A stretch of 64,000 nucleotides of DNA from Mycolicibacterium nivoides (GCF_003855255.1 NZ_CP034072.1:6614753-6678752), one strand, 5' to 3'; counted from the first letter of the stretch, positions 12,570 to 22,703 are shown. Notes: generated by a model not told the origin, from the sequence alone. Program-made: numbers and translations.

Positions 12570-12740
12570 CGAGCAGTCGCCCGCACGTGGCGGTACGGCT
12601 GCGCCCGGGAGGTTCCGGAGAATGCGCCGGTTAGTAAAGCACGACGGACGAGCTTAAATCGAGCTTGCACGGTAACCGCGTTTCGGCGGCACTTCGGTGT
12701 CGTCGGGTGCGGGTGCCAAATGGAACAAGGAGAGATTGCC

Positions 12741-12884
12741 GTGGCCAAGGGCAAGCGGACTTACCAGCCCAACAACCGCCGCCGTGCGCGTGTGCATGGG
12801 TTCCGGCTGCGGATGCGTACGCGCGCCGGCCGCGCCATCGTCGCCAACCGTCGTGGCAAGGGCCGTCGCGCACTTACTGCGTGA
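12741..12884 (+). CDS. rpmH: 50S ribosomal protein L34
   Basis: Very basic 47-residue ribosomal protein of the large subunit. It starts [20 protein letters not shown] and ends with GRRALTA, matching L34 across bacteria. The GTG start at 12741 follows an AAGGAGAG ribosome-binding site (12727-12734). It is the first gene of the rpmH-rnpA-yidD-yidC-khpB-rsmG-parA-parB cluster, which flanks oriC in most actinobacteria. Confidence 0.97.
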   Translation: MAKGKRTYQPNNRRRARVHGFRLRMRTRAGRAIVANRRGKGRRALTA

Positions 12885-12905
12885 TACGACGCAGGATCTA
12901 GCGCG

Positions 12906-13262
12906 GTGCTCCCGGCTCGATACCGGATGAGGCGGTCCGCGGAGTTCAGTGCCACCGTCAGTCGTGGCGCGCGTGCAGTCCAACCTGACGTTGTCGTACA
13001 CGCGCTACACGAGGGAACGGACGCTACCGGCCCGCGGGTCGGTCTGATCGTGTCCAAAGCTGTCGGTAACGCCGTGGAACGTCATCGGGTGTCGCGGCGG
13101 CTGCGTCATGTCGCCCGCACCGTCATACCGCAACTGGACGCCACCGACCTGGTGGTGATCCGGGCTCGTGCGGGCAGTAGTGAAGCGCCGTCGTCGCGGC
13201 TGGAGCAGCAGTTGCAGCGCGCTCTCGAGCGCCTTGAGTCGCGGCGCAGGACGACCCCATGA
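12906..13262 (+). CDS. rnpA: Ribonuclease P protein component
   Basis: Protein subunit of RNase P, which helps the catalytic RNA cut the 5' leader from pre-tRNAs. It has 118 residues, with the conserved basic helix [19 protein letters not shown] near residues 57-75 (RNR-type motif) and the N-terminal [10 protein letters not shown] block. The GTG start at 12906 is preceded by AGGA about 10 nt upstream. Its stop overlaps the yidD start (ATGA, 13259-13262). Confidence 0.96.
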   Translation: MLPARYRMRRSAEFSATVSRGARAVQPDVVVHALHEGTDATGPRVGLIVSKAVGNAVERHRVSRRLRHVARTVIPQLDATDLVVIRARAGSSEAPSSRLEQQLQRALERLESRRRTTP

Positions 13263-13612
13263 TTCGCAGGGCGGGTGTCGGTGCTGCCCGCGGTGCGATC
13301 TTCCTGATTCAGCTCTACCGTCACACCATCTCTCCGCTTCGACTGCCGTCGTGCCGGTTCATGCCGACCTGCAGTCAGTACGCGGTCGACGCCCTCACCG
13401 AATACGGCCTGTTCCGCGGCGGGTGGCTGACGTTGATCCGACTGCTGAAATGCGGACCTTGGCATCCAGGGGGATGGGACCCCATCCCGGACCGGTGCCC
13501 ACACGATCACGAGTCCTTCACGTCTGATGAGACCGTGTCTGGCGAGATAGCCGCCGAAAACCTTGTCTGGGAGACCCCAGCGAAGCGAGGGGAGAGCAAG
13601 TCGCGTGTTTAA
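13259..13612 (+). CDS. yidD: Membrane protein insertion efficiency factor YidD
   Basis: Small, membrane-associated protein that assists YidC-dependent insertion. The 117 residues carry the family core: [12 protein letters not shown], then [15 protein letters not shown], then [14 protein letters not shown], with conserved cysteines at about residues 32, 38 and 64. The C-terminal 30 residues are divergent. It starts inside the rnpA stop, and its own end overlaps the proposed yidC start by 8 nt, which indicates translational coupling through the operon. Confidence 0.95.
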   Translation: MIRRAGVGAARGAIFLIQLYRHTISPLRLPSCRFMPTCSQYAVDALTEYGLFRGGWLTLIRLLKCGPWHPGGWDPIPDRCPHDHESFTSDETVSGEIAAENLVWETPAKRGESKSRV

Positions 13613-14684
13613 TTGGTTCAGCCTGGACATCATCTATTACCCGGTGTCGGCGATCATGTGGGTTTGGTACAAGGCGTTCGCCTTCCTGCTCGGCCCCGAG
13701 AATTTCTTCGCCTGGGCGCTGTCGGTGATGTTCCTGGTGTTCACCCTGCGCGCGATCCTCTACAAACCCTTCGTCAAGCAGATCCGCACCACGCGGCAGA
13801 TGCAGGAACTGCAGCCGCAGATCAAGGCCCTGCAGAAGAAGTACGGCAAGGACCGCCAGCGGATGGCACTGGAGATGCAGAAGCTGCAGCGCGAGCACGG
13901 GTTCAACCCGATCCTTGGCTGTCTGCCGATGCTGGCGCAGGTGCCGGTGTTCCTGGGCCTGTACCACGTGCTGATGTCCTTCAACCGGACGCAGACCGGC
14001 ATCGGCCGGCTGGGGTTGTCGGTGGAGGAGAACCGCAGCCTGGCCAACTATGTCTTCAGCGCGACCGACGTCGGCCACTTCCTCGACGCGAACCTGTTCG
14101 GTGCACCGCTCGGCGCGACGATGGTGCAGCAGCACGGTCTCGAGGCATTCACCGAATTCAACCGGCTCTCTGTGGTCCTGGTCGGTGTGCCGATCATGAT
14201 CCTGGCGGGCATCGCAACGCACTTCAACAGCCGCGCCTCGGTGGCTCGCCAGAGTGTGGAGGCCGCCGCCAACCCGCAGACCGCGATGATGAACAAGCTC
14301 GCGCTCTACGTCTTCCCGCTCGGTGTGGTGGTCGGTGGACCGTTCCTGCCGCTGGCCGTGATCATCTACTGGCTGTCCAACAACATCTGGACCTACGGTC
14401 AGCAGCACTACGTGTTCGGGATGATCGAGAAGGAAGAAGAGGCCAAGAAGGCCGAGGCGTTGGAACGCCGCTCTGCGAACGCACCCGCCCCTGGCGCCAA
14501 GCCCAACAAGGCCCGTAAGACCGACGCCGCGAGCGCGGCGGTGACCGGTGATGTGGCGGGCGCCGAAGCAGACGCGAAGGCGACGCAGAGCGAGGATCAG
14601 AGCGACACGGCGGGTGGATCGGCAGGGCCGAGCGTGAGCCGCACGCCCAAGCCCGGTGCACGCCCCAAGAAGCGGAAACGGTGA
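13605..14684 (+). CDS. yidC: Membrane protein insertase YidC
   Basis: Oxa1/YidC/Alb3 insertase of the cytoplasmic membrane, 359 residues from the chosen start. It has about five hydrophobic segments, with family blocks [40 protein letters not shown] and [21 protein letters not shown]. It ends in a basic, disordered tail (PKKRKR) thought to contact the ribosome. The frame is open upstream to a TTG at 13563, but the GTG at 13605 is favoured. It has a GAGGGGAG site about 10 nt upstream and gives [15 protein letters not shown], like the mycobacterial N-terminus. Confidence 0.97.
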   Translation: MFNWFSLDIIYYPVSAIMWVWYKAFAFLLGPENFFAWALSVMFLVFTLRAILYKPFVKQIRTTRQMQELQPQIKALQKKYGKDRQRMALEMQKLQREHGFNPILGCLPMLAQVPVFLGLYHVLMSFNRTQTGIGRLGLSVEENRSLANYVFSATDVGHFLDANLFGAPLGATMVQQHGLEAFTEFNRLSVVLVGVPIMILAGIATHFNSRASVARQSVEAAANPQTAMMNKLALYVFPLGVVVGGPFLPLAVIIYWLSNNIWTYGQQHYVFGMIEKEEEAKKAEALERRSANAPAPGAKPNKARKTDAASAAVTGDVAGAEADAKATQSEDQSDTAGGSAGPSVSRTPKPGARPKKRKR

Positions 14685-14723
14685 CCAGTTCTCACACTGG
14701 CTACAAGTAGGGAGAAGACGGAT

Positions 14724-15272
14724 ATGACGGACGCACAGACGACCGAGACCGAGCCCGGCGCAGAGCTGGAGGAGGCCGCCCAGTCCGCGCCGAAGAGCGA
14801 GGACGATCTGGAGGAGCGACTGGTCGCGGAAGGCGAGATCGCCGGCGACTACCTCGAGGAGCTGCTCGACCTCCTGGACTTCGACGGCGATATCGACCTC
14901 GATGTCGAAGGGGACCGGGCAGTCGTGAGCATCGACGGCGGTGGCGATCTGAGCAAGCTGGTCGGGCGTAAGGGAGAGGTGCTCGACGCTCTCCAGGAGC
15001 TGACCCGGCTGGCCGTGCATCAGAAGACCGGCGAACGCAGCCGGCTGATGCTGGACATCGCGCGGTGGCGGCGCCGTCGTCGCGATGAGCTCGCGGCATT
15101 GGGCGACAAGGTGGCCCGCCGGGTGCTGGAGTCGGGCGAGCGCGAAGAGCTGGCTCCCATGACGCCGTTCGAGCGCAAGATCGTTCACGACGCGGTGGCT
15201 GCGGTCGAGGGCGTCCGCAGCGAGAGCGAAGGCGTTGAGCCGTCGCGACGCGTCGTCGTTCTGCTTGGCTGA
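14724..15272 (+). CDS. khpB: RNA-binding protein KhpB/Jag (KH-R3H)
   Basis: Predicted RNA-binding protein linked to cell-wall and division control in other Gram-positives. It has 182 residues: an acidic N-terminal region (1-55), a KH-like domain with the VGRKGEVLDALQELTRLAV GxxG-type loop (about 80-105), and a C-terminal R3H domain with MTPFERKIVHDAVA near residues 145-160. The position after yidC matches Rv3920c. The ATG is preceded by AGGGAGAA. Confidence 0.93.
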   Translation: MTDAQTTETEPGAELEEAAQSAPKSEDDLEERLVAEGEIAGDYLEELLDLLDFDGDIDLDVEGDRAVVSIDGGGDLSKLVGRKGEVLDALQELTRLAVHQKTGERSRLMLDIARWRRRRRDELAALGDKVARRVLESGEREELAPMTPFERKIVHDAVAAVEGVRSESEGVEPSRRVVVLLG

Positions 15273-15318
15273 GTTTTAGTTACAAAGGTGTAGTTCGTTT
15301 GCGGCGACGGTGCCGTAG

Positions 15319-16047
<729 letters not shown>

Positions 16048-16049
16048 GG

Positions 16050-17036
16050 ATGGGTTCTGATCGGCAGGCAGCCGTTGGTGCGGCTGCTACGCCCGCCGTT
16101 TCACGTGAAACGGTTTCACGTGAAACATGGAACAACAATGCCGGCACCCCGTGGTCCACGGACGCCAGCATGGACACCCCGATAGCGGCGGAGGCGGAGC
16201 AGGCGACACGTGTGCTCCACACCTCGCACGGCCAACTTCCGCGGCCGTCGCGTCAGCGCGTGTTCACGATCGCGAATCAGAAGGGCGGCGTCGGTAAGAC
16301 GACGACGGCGGTGAACGTCGCCGCGGCCCTTGCGCTGCAGGGGTTGCGGACGTTGGTGATCGACCTCGATCCGCAGGGCAATGCCAGCACGGCCCTCGGC
16401 ATCGAGCATCGCCCCGGGACCCCGTCCTCGTACGAGGTCCTCATCGGCGACATCCCGGTGGAGGAGGCTCTCCAGCAGAGCCCGCACAGCGACCGGTTGT
16501 TCTGCATTCCCGCGACGATTGATCTGGCCGGGGCCGAGATCGAATTGGTCAGCATGGTGGCGCGCGAGGGACGGCTGCGGGGAGCGCTTGCGGCCTTGGC
16601 CAACCACAATTTCGACTACGTGTTCATCGACTGCCCGCCGTCCCTCGGGTTGTTGACCATCAATGCTCTGGTGGCCGCGCCCGAGGTGCTGATCCCGATC
16701 CAGTGCGAGTACTACGCGCTGGAAGGTGTGGGGCAGCTGCTGCGCAACATCGAGATGGTGAAGGCGCATCTGAACCCGGAGCTGTCGGTGTCCACCGTGA
16801 TACTGACGATGTACGACGGGCGGACCAAGCTGGCGGATCAGGTTGCCGAAGACGTACGAGAGCACTTCGGCGACAAAGTGTTGCGCACGGTCATCCCGCG
16901 GAGCGTGAAGGTATCGGAAGCGCCCGGATATGGGATGACGATCCTCGATTACGATCCGGGTTCCCGTGGCGCGTTGAGCTATCTCGACGCGAGCCGGGAG
17001 ATCGCAGAGCGTGGGGCACCGCCCCGCGGGCAGTAG
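16050..17036 (+). CDS. parA: Chromosome partitioning ATPase ParA
   Basis: Walker-type ATPase that moves ParB-parS complexes to segregate new origins. The deviant Walker A is KGGVGKTTTAVNVAAAL, followed by DLDPQGNASTALG and the DNA-binding and dimer blocks to the C-terminus. The frame is open from 15924, overlapping rsmG. The ATG at 16050 is chosen because AGGAG lies 6 nt upstream (16044 is the alternative), giving 328 residues. The first 60 residues are variable and encode two tandem parS sites as the repeated peptide VSRET. Confidence 0.96.
   Translation: MGSDRQAAVGAAATPAVSRETVSRETWNNNAGTPWSTDASMDTPIAAEAEQATRVLHTSHGQLPRPSRQRVFTIANQKGGVGKTTTAVNVAAALALQGLRTLVIDLDPQGNASTALGIEHRPGTPSSYEVLIGDIPVEEALQQSPHSDRLFCIPATIDLAGAEIELVSMVAREGRLRGALAALANHNFDYVFIDCPPSLGLLTINALVAAPEVLIPIQCEYYALEGVGQLLRNIEMVKAHLNPELSVSTVILTMYDGRTKLADQVAEDVREHFGDKVLRTVIPRSVKVSEAPGYGMTILDYDPGSRGALSYLDASREIAERGAPPRGQ
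16098..16126. promoter_or_regulatory. parS: Two tandem parS sites (parS-2, parS-3)
   Basis: Two perfect GTTTCACGTGAAAC palindromes at 16098-16111 and 16113-16126, separated by one base, lie inside the 5' end of parA. Their centres are 15 bp apart. With parS-1 they place three ParB nucleation sites within 800 bp, a few kilobases from oriC. Confidence 0.95.
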
Positions 17037-17097
17037 ACGCTAGTAACCGACAGCCAGCAGACAGACAGCGGACGGCAGCAATGAGCAGGAGACGACC

Positions 17098-18141
17098 ATG
17101 AATCAGCCGGTACGGAAGCGGAGTGGCCTCGGCAGGGGACTGGCAGCCCTCATTCCGACCGGTCCTGCTGAGGACGGCACCGACGCCCTGAGCCCCAGGA
17201 TCGGTGCGACCGCAGCTGACGTTCTGCTCGGTGGCCCGCCGTCCGTGACGGGGGATTCGGGGACGCCGCCCACTGCCACGACGTCCGTCGTACCCGATGA
17301 TGCTGACCCAGTCCTCAGCAGCGATGTCGGCGCGACCTACCGCGAGATCGACCCGAGCCTGATTCAGCCGAACCCGCGTCAGCCCCGCCAGGTGTTCGAC
17401 GAAGAAGCGCTGAACGAGCTGGTGCACTCCATCCGTGAGTTCGGATTGATGCAGCCGATCGTGGTCCGCGCGGTCGAGGAGAACGGCCAGTCCCACTACC
17501 AGCTGGTGATGGGGGAACGGCGCTGGCGGGCCGCCCAGCAGGCCGGCCTCGAGACAATCCCGGCGATCGTCCGCGAGACCGGTGACGACAACATGCTGCG
17601 CGACGCGCTGCTGGAGAACATCCACCGGGTCCAGCTCAACCCGCTGGAGGAGGCCGCCGCCTACCAACAGCTACTCGACGAGTTCGAAGTCACCCACGAC
17701 GAACTTGCCGTCCGGATCGGCCGGTCGCGGCCGCTCATCTCCAACATGATCCGTCTGCTGCGTCTGCCGATCCCCGTGCAGCGTCGAGTCGCAGCCGGCG
17801 TGCTCTCCGCGGGCCACGCACGGGCACTGCTCGCCCTGGAAGGAGGAGCGGAGAAGCAGGAGGAGCTTGCCGCCCGGATCATCGCGGAAGGGATGTCGGT
17901 GCGGGCCACCGAGGAGGCCGTGACACTGGCCAACCGCGATGGGAACACCGCACCACCGGCTCCGCGGCGCAAGCCGATTCAGATGCCGGGACTGCAGGAC
18001 GTTGCTGAGCGGCTCTCGTCAGCCTTCGACACCCGCGTCACGGTCAGTCTCGGCAAACGAAAAGGCAAGATCGTGGTGGAGTTCGGATCCGTGGACGACC
18101 TTCAGCGCATTGTCGACATTATGAGCGCCGAAGAGCACTGA
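17098..18141 (+). CDS. parB: Chromosome partitioning protein ParB
   Basis: CTPase clamp that loads at parS and spreads along DNA. It has 347 residues, an N-terminal ParA-interacting motif ([15 protein letters not shown]) and the ParB/Sulfiredoxin CTP-binding fold with [15 protein letters not shown] and [13 protein letters not shown]. The helix-turn-helix is near [20 protein letters not shown], and a C-terminal dimerisation domain ends in IMSAEEH. The ATG at 17098 follows AGGAGACGACC. It is 61 nt downstream of parA and co-transcribed with it. Confidence 0.97.
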   Translation: MNQPVRKRSGLGRGLAALIPTGPAEDGTDALSPRIGATAADVLLGGPPSVTGDSGTPPTATTSVVPDDADPVLSSDVGATYREIDPSLIQPNPRQPRQVFDEEALNELVHSIREFGLMQPIVVRAVEENGQSHYQLVMGERRWRAAQQAGLETIPAIVRETGDDNMLRDALLENIHRVQLNPLEEAAAYQQLLDEFEVTHDELAVRIGRSRPLISNMIRLLRLPIPVQRRVAAGVLSAGHARALLALEGGAEKQEELAARIIAEGMSVRATEEAVTLANRDGNTAPPAPRRKPIQMPGLQDVAERLSSAFDTRVTVSLGKRKGKIVVEFGSVDDLQRIVDIMSAEEH

Positions 18142-18363
18142 GAGCCCACGACCAACGACACCAGGTTGTTCCGTCACTGTGACACATCAGTGATCAGCAT
18201 ATGCAGTCGCGAACGCCGCATAGCGCAAAGCTTCTGTGCGGCATAGCATTTCACTTCGGAGGCGGAACTCGATGAGATTTGCAGGGCGCAGTGCACCGGC
18301 TCCGGCGGACTCTCCTATCCTTGAGGGGCAGCCACGCACACAGTGTGAAAGCCAGGGACCTCA

Positions 18364-19155
18364 GTGACAGCACGAATCACGCCGCTACGGCTCGAGGGCT
18401 TCGAGCAGCTTCCCAAGCATGCGCGGCGATGTGTGTTCTGGGAAGTCGATCCGTCCACCGTCGGAGATGACCACCTGACGGATCCCGAATTCGAAAAAGA
18501 AGCCTGGCTCTCGATGGTCATGCTCGAGTGGGGATCGTGTGGTCAGCTCGCGGTCACGGTCCGTCCGGATGCGGTCCCGGATCTCGGTCCTGACATCGAG
18601 GATGCAGGCGAGCTCGCGTTGGATGAACCCTGCCTGGGCTTTGCGTTCTATGCACCTCCGGGCGCGGTGCCCCGGGCCCGGCTCTTTCCCACCGCCCCGG
18701 TGAGTGCCGATGCGATCCTGTTGACGGCGGTCGGCGTCGAATGCGCCGACGACACCGAACGGTTGTCGCAGAGTCTGCTCGCTGCCGTGGTGAACGACCT
18801 CGTGCGCCGAGGCGTTCGTGCACTGGAAGCCTTCGGTTACACCTCGGCATTCACGGAGCTGGCGGACGGCGGAAAGCTGCCCGCGGAGTTGGCCCCGGTT
18901 GTCGAGGTGCTGGGGGACTGCGCCGTCGACCAGTGCATGCTCGGATCAGACTTTCTCGAGGACGTCGGTTTCACCGTGGTGGCCCCACATCCGTACTTCC
19001 CGCGGTTGCGCCTGGAACTCGACAAGGGACTCGGCTGGAAGGCCGAAGTGGAAGCCGCACTCGAGCGTCTGCTGGAGAACGCGCGGATCGAGTTGCCGGT
19101 CGGTGCCGGGATGTCCGGGGCCGGGGTTGGGGTGAAAAGCGTTGCGCCTCAGTAG
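18364..19155 (+). CDS. GNAT-like conserved protein (Rv3916c family)
   Basis: A 263-residue protein that occupies the position of Rv3916c after parB. The layout resembles a GNAT acetyltransferase. One stretch (GSCGQLAVTVRPDAVPDLG) is followed by a conserved LGFAFYAPPGAVPRARLFP segment and then VSADAILLTAVGV. A later helix-rich part is followed by a putative strand (EDVGFTVVAPHPYFPRLRLELD). The classic acetyl-CoA loop is weak, so the enzymatic role is uncertain. The 220-nt gap before it suggests its own promoter. Confidence 0.72.
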   Translation: MTARITPLRLEGFEQLPKHARRCVFWEVDPSTVGDDHLTDPEFEKEAWLSMVMLEWGSCGQLAVTVRPDAVPDLGPDIEDAGELALDEPCLGFAFYAPPGAVPRARLFPTAPVSADAILLTAVGVECADDTERLSQSLLAAVVNDLVRRGVRALEAFGYTSAFTELADGGKLPAELAPVVEVLGDCAVDQCMLGSDFLEDVGFTVVAPHPYFPRLRLELDKGLGWKAEVEAALERLLENARIELPVGAGMSGAGVGVKSVAPQ

Positions 19156-19275
19156 AAATTGACGTGGGACCGAGCACGTCGATGTGCCGGCCACCGGCAG
19201 GATCCGGCGATCGATAACGAAACCCGCTGCGGGACAACATATCTAGCTCTTGACGGGCACAGATGGCGGGATTTC

Positions 19276-20004
19276 TCAGTCGCCGGCGTCCGACAGTGCG
19301 ACCCCACCTGCGATCCGCGAGAGCACGTCGGCAAGCATGCGGGGTCGGGAGAGGAACGGCGAGTGTCCGCCCGGTAGCTCGAGTACGTTGGCGCCGAGCC
19401 TTTCGTGTGAGACGCGCCGCGACCAGTCTGGCCGTACCATCTGATCGCCGGAGCAAATGATCGACGTCGCGGCGACAGCGGGGAACTGTTTCAGAGGGAA
19501 TCGTTCATGGTACGGTGTCCACGCTTGGCGCCGAAGTCGCGAAACCGAGGCCTCGGCGACGCGATCGGGGCAGTCCTGGTAGAAGGCGCGTCGCGCTAGA
19601 CCGTGATCGGTCCAGGATCGGCAACCCTCGGAATCCAAGCCGCTCAGCCCGGATAAGCAAGTGCCGTTCACCAGGTCGCCGCCTTTGATCTGCTCGGTGA
19701 GGCTGCGCCCGGGTTCCGGAATCAACGCGCACAGATAGACCAGTCGACGAACAGGGATGTGGTGGGCCACCAATGGAATCGTGCTGCCGCCCAGGGAATG
19801 ACCGACCAGGATGACATCGTCACCACCGACTCCGCCGAGGGCCGTGCCGACGATCTCGGCATAGGTTTCCAGGGTGGCGGACGGTTGATCGGCCGGTAGA
19901 TCCGGTGCGACGACGCGATGGCCGCGCCCGATCAGCTCGGGAGTGAGAAGCTCCCAGCACCATGCCCCGTGCCAGGCCCCGTGCACCAGAGCGAAGGTCG
20001 CCAC
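19276..20004 (-). CDS. Alpha/beta hydrolase
   Basis: A 242-residue alpha/beta-hydrolase fold enzyme. The oxyanion region is VHGAWHGAWCW near residue 7, the nucleophile elbow GHSLGG (Ser near residue 72), and the C-terminal histidine lies in GGHSPFLS. The pattern resembles the salicylate-esterase/hydroxynitrile-lyase-like branch; the substrate is unknown. The frame is open to 20052, but the GTG at 20002-20004 starts VATFALVHG as in relatives. It sits 6 nt after a TACTCT -10 hexamer (20011-20016), which suggests a leaderless transcript. It lies downstream of cwlM with short tandem repeats between them. Confidence 0.85.
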   Translation of the reverse strand: MATFALVHGAWHGAWCWELLTPELIGRGHRVVAPDLPADQPSATLETYAEIVGTALGGVGGDDVILVGHSLGGSTIPLVAHHIPVRRLVYLCALIPEPGRSLTEQIKGGDLVNGTCLSGLSGLDSEGCRSWTDHGLARRAFYQDCPDRVAEASVSRLRRQAWTPYHERFPLKQFPAVAATSIICSGDQMVRPDWSRRVSHERLGANVLELPGGHSPFLSRPRMLADVLSRIAGGVALSDAGD

Positions 20005-20010
20005 GATTTG

Positions 20011-20016
20011 AGAGTA
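20011..20016 (-). promoter_or_regulatory. -10 element TACTCT, leaderless start of the hydrolase gene
   Basis: On the minus strand TACTCT is followed by 6 nt and then the GTG start; no ribosome-binding site is present. Confidence 0.4.
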
Positions 20017-20044
20017 GAACCAGCGGGCCTGAAACGGCGCCGAA

Positions 20045-20107
20045 GCGCTCACGCGCTCGAGTTCAATCGGCGCTCACGCGCTCCAGTTGAATTGGCGCTC
20101 ACGCGCC
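20045..20107. repeat. 25-bp tandem repeat, about 2.5 copies
   Basis: The unit GCGCTCACGCG followed by an AGTT-AAT segment recurs at 20045, 20070 and 20095, an exact 25-nt period with a few substitutions. The third copy covers the cwlM stop codon (20099-20101). On the minus strand each unit contains a GCGTGAGCGC palindrome-like core. It may have arisen by slippage, or it may act as a small structured 3' region. Confidence 0.75.
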
Positions 20108-21289
20108 GCGGCTGGCCTGTTCGACCGAAAGCTCATGCGCCAACAACTCCGCGAACGTGAAAGTCCCTGTGGGCCGGTCGTTCTTGCCCAGCAGGTACAA
20201 GCGCTTGACGGCGGCCAGGATGCCCTCGGCGATCGCGTCCCGGGTGTGGGTCGACAGCAGCAGGCCCCGATCGTGGGGATTGGTGATGTAGCCGATGTCG
20301 ACCTGAACGGTGGGCATCCGGGTCAGCCGCAGCAGATCCCAGGTCCGGCCGTGGGATCGGCAGTCGCGTAACCCGGTGCGGGCCACCACTTCCCGCTGGA
20401 TGAAGTCGGCAAGGTTGCGGCCGATGGTCGACACCGAACCGTGCGAATTCCCGAAGTGGAACGAAGCCACTCCGTTGGCGGAGGGGGAGCGCTGGCTCTC
20501 ACACCGCAGGCTGATCATCAGATCGGCGCCGACCCGGTTCGCGGTGGCGGCACGCTCGGGATCCAGTGGGCTGCGATTGGCCGGCCTCGAGATGAACGTC
20601 TCCATGCCGATCGCTGTCATCCGGCCTTCCAGCCGACTTGCCAAGTCCCACAGGATGTCTGCTTCGCTGATCGGGCCGTCGGGCCCGTGCATGATCATGC
20701 CGTGGTCTGCTCCGCCGCGGCCCGGATCGATGATCACGTGCTTACCCGACAGCTGCGGGCCGGAGCGGCGTACCAGCTCCTCTTCCCGGATCGCGTGCGG
20801 CGACCCACCGGTCACGCGCGAACCCAGGAAGTACAACGAGCGCAACGTTTCCGGTCCACAGATACCGTCCGGGTACAGCCCGTACTCACGCTGGTAAGAG
20901 GACAGCGCATTGTGGGTCTGCAGGCCGAAATGCCCGTCGACCATGCCGGTATAGAAACCGAGGTCCTGCAGGCGGGCCTGCAGGGTGGCAACGTCGTCGC
21001 CGTACATGGGCGCGCCGAACTGATGGGTCAGCGTGCGTGCACCGAGCCGGTAGGAGGCCTCGCGCAGGGCGCGATACGTGGCCTCCCCGACGATTCCGTC
21101 CACCAGCAGGCCACGATGCTGCTGAAATGCCCGGACGGCGCTGTCGAGCTCGTCGTCGAACGCGTCGAGCGCAACATGCCTACCGGTGCTCAGGTCGGCG
21201 TCAGGGTTGTCCATCAGACCTAACGCGGCCAACGCTGCCCGGATCTCGGTGACTGCTCCGCCACGGTCACCGCGACGCAGACTCGACAT
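20099..21289 (-). CDS. cwlM: CwlM, amidase-like regulator of peptidoglycan synthesis
   Basis: In mycobacteria CwlM is a cytoplasmic activator of MurA, switched on by PknB phosphorylation, rather than a secreted lytic enzyme. The 396 residues have no signal peptide. Two peptidoglycan-binding repeats (about 1-75 and 90-150) precede an Amidase_3-like fold. The first zinc ligand is missing: the usual DPGHGG reads DPGRGG here. The C-terminal tail holds the threonine-rich segment RPTGTFTFAELLAHEL, where the PknB phosphosite is known. It begins MSSLRRGDRGGAV. Confidence 0.93.
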   Translation of the reverse strand: MSSLRRGDRGGAVTEIRAALAALGLMDNPDADLSTGRHVALDAFDDELDSAVRAFQQHRGLLVDGIVGEATYRALREASYRLGARTLTHQFGAPMYGDDVATLQARLQDLGFYTGMVDGHFGLQTHNALSSYQREYGLYPDGICGPETLRSLYFLGSRVTGGSPHAIREEELVRRSGPQLSGKHVIIDPGRGGADHGMIMHGPDGPISEADILWDLASRLEGRMTAIGMETFISRPANRSPLDPERAATANRVGADLMISLRCESQRSPSANGVASFHFGNSHGSVSTIGRNLADFIQREVVARTGLRDCRSHGRTWDLLRLTRMPTVQVDIGYITNPHDRGLLLSTHTRDAIAEGILAAVKRLYLLGKNDRPTGTFTFAELLAHELSVEQASRGA

Positions 21290-21400
21290 TCGGCCCCTCC
21301 ATGCTGGTTTCCGGCCGTCTGCCGGACTAGCTGCCCAGCATTGTCTCAGATTTCGGCCACATACCGGAAAACGCCAGGCGTATCCGGGGTGTGCGTGATG

Positions 21401-21733
21401 TCAGAGTGCGTCGGCGAGTTCCCGCAGCAGCGCGGCCTTGCCCTTGGCGCCGACGATGCGCTTGACCGGTGCGCCGTCCTTGAAAAGGATCAGCGTCGGG
21501 ATCGACACCACCTGGAAATCACGGGCGGTGGCCGGGTTGGCGTCGACGTCGATCTTGGCGACACGCAACTCGCCCGCCTTCTCGCCGGCGATCTCCTCGA
21601 GCACCGGGGCCACCATCTTGCACGGCCCGCACCAGGTGGCCCAGAAATCCACCAGCACCGGTGTGCTGCTGGTCAGGACGTCGTCGGAGAACGAATCGTC
21701 TGTAACCGTTACTGTTGCGCTGTCCGCACTCAT
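21401..21733 (-). CDS. trxA: Thioredoxin
   Basis: Small dithiol oxidoreductase that receives electrons from TrxB and reduces cytoplasmic disulfides. The 110 residues carry the WCGPCK active site at about residues 34-39, the cis-Pro in VVSIPTLILF, and the usual thioredoxin length. The ATG follows an AGGAG site. It lies 34 nt after trxB on the same strand, so the pair is one operon; this is trxC (Rv3914) in M. tuberculosis nomenclature. Confidence 0.98.
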   Translation of the reverse strand: MSADSATVTVTDDSFSDDVLTSSTPVLVDFWATWCGPCKMVAPVLEEIAGEKAGELRVAKIDVDANPATARDFQVVSIPTLILFKDGAPVKRIVGAKGKAALLRELADAL

Positions 21734-21767
21734 GGAGCTCTCCTGTCGGGTCGAAATCTATTGGGGG

Positions 21768-22703
21768 TCAGTCGTTCTCGGCGAGCCAACGCTCGGTGTC
21801 GATGGCCGCCGAACAGCCGCTGCCCGCAGCGGTGATGGCCTGGCGGTAGGTGTGGTCGACAAGGTCGCCTGCGGCGAACACGCCGTCGAGCGTGGTGGCG
21901 GTGGTACGGCCGACGACCTCTACGTAACCCTCGTCGTCGAGATCGATCTGGCCGCGCACCAGTTCCGAGCGGGGGTCGTGGCCGATCGCCACGAACACAC
22001 CGGTGACGTCGAGCTTGGACTCTTCGCCGGTGACGGTGTCACGCAGCCGCACGCCCGTCACCTTCGGATCGCCCTCGATCTGGGTGATCTCGGTGTTGGT
22101 CAGGAAGGTGATCTTCTCGTTGGCGCGGGCCCGCTCCAGCATGATCTTGGAGGCGCGGAACTCGTCGCGGCGATGGATCAGAGTGACCGAGCGGGCGAAT
22201 CGGGTGAGGAACGTCGCTTCCTCCATCGCCGAATCGCCACCGCCGACCACGATGATGTCCTCGTCGCGGAAGAAGAAGCCGTCGCAGGTGGCACAGGTGC
22301 TCACACCCATACCGGTCAACGCTTCCTCGCCGGGCACGCCCAGATGGCGCGCGGCGGCACCCATCGCCAGGATCACCGACCGGGCCTGGTGGGTCTCGTC
22401 GCCGACAGTGACCGATTTCACCGGGCCGGTGAGGTCGACGGCGTCGACGTCCTCCATGCGCAGATCCGCACCGAAGCGCAGGGCCTGCTCCCGCATCTCG
22501 TCCATCAATTCGGGGCCGGTGATGCCTTCGCGGAATCCTGGGTAGTTCTCCACTTCGGTGGTGGTCATCAACGCGCCGCCGAACTGCGTGCCCTCGAACA
22601 CCAGCGGCTTGAGCTGGGCGCGGGCAGCGTAGATGGCTGCGGTGTATCCGGCGGGGCCGGAACCGATGATGATGACGTCGTGAACCGTCGCTGAGGTGGA
22701 CAT
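21768..22703 (-). CDS. trxB: Thioredoxin reductase
   Basis: NADPH-dependent flavoenzyme that reduces thioredoxin. It has 311 residues: the FAD-binding [15 protein letters not shown] near residues 14-28, the redox pair in CATC at about residues 137-140 (TCATCDGFF), the NADPH-binding [13 protein letters not shown], and the C-terminal FAD site [20 protein letters not shown]. The ATG follows AAAGG. It is immediately upstream of trxA and downstream of the sigM/anti-sigma pair, the M. tuberculosis Rv3911-Rv3914 order. Confidence 0.98.
   Translation of the reverse strand: MSTSATVHDVIIIGSGPAGYTAAIYAARAQLKPLVFEGTQFGGALMTTTEVENYPGFREGITGPELMDEMREQALRFGADLRMEDVDAVDLTGPVKSVTVGDETHQARSVILAMGAAARHLGVPGEEALTGMGVSTCATCDGFFFRDEDIIVVGGGDSAMEEATFLTRFARSVTLIHRRDEFRASKIMLERARANEKITFLTNTEITQIEGDPKVTGVRLRDTVTGEESKLDVTGVFVAIGHDPRSELVRGQIDLDDEGYVEVVGRTTATTLDGVFAAGDLVDHTYRQAITAAGSGCSAAIDTERWLAEND

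Larger units (their letters stand above)
12229..12740. other. Divergent dnaA-rpmH intergenic region
   Basis: This 512-nt region separates dnaA (minus) from rpmH (plus). It holds three DnaA-box-like nonamers near the dnaA side (12295-12327) and a clear sigma-A-type promoter toward rpmH (12541-12569). No credible ORF was found in it. Confidence 0.8.

Noticed and set aside
13518..15188. 556-codon open frame on the minus strand opposite yidC and khpB
   Set aside because: It is a shadow of real plus-strand genes in GC-rich DNA; the protein is rich in His, Gln, Arg and Leu without domains, and the opposite strand encodes well-known proteins.
18170..18195. TCACTG ... CAGTGA inverted repeat after parB, considered as terminator
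   Set aside because: The stem is only 6 bp and AT/GC balanced, too weak to support a call.
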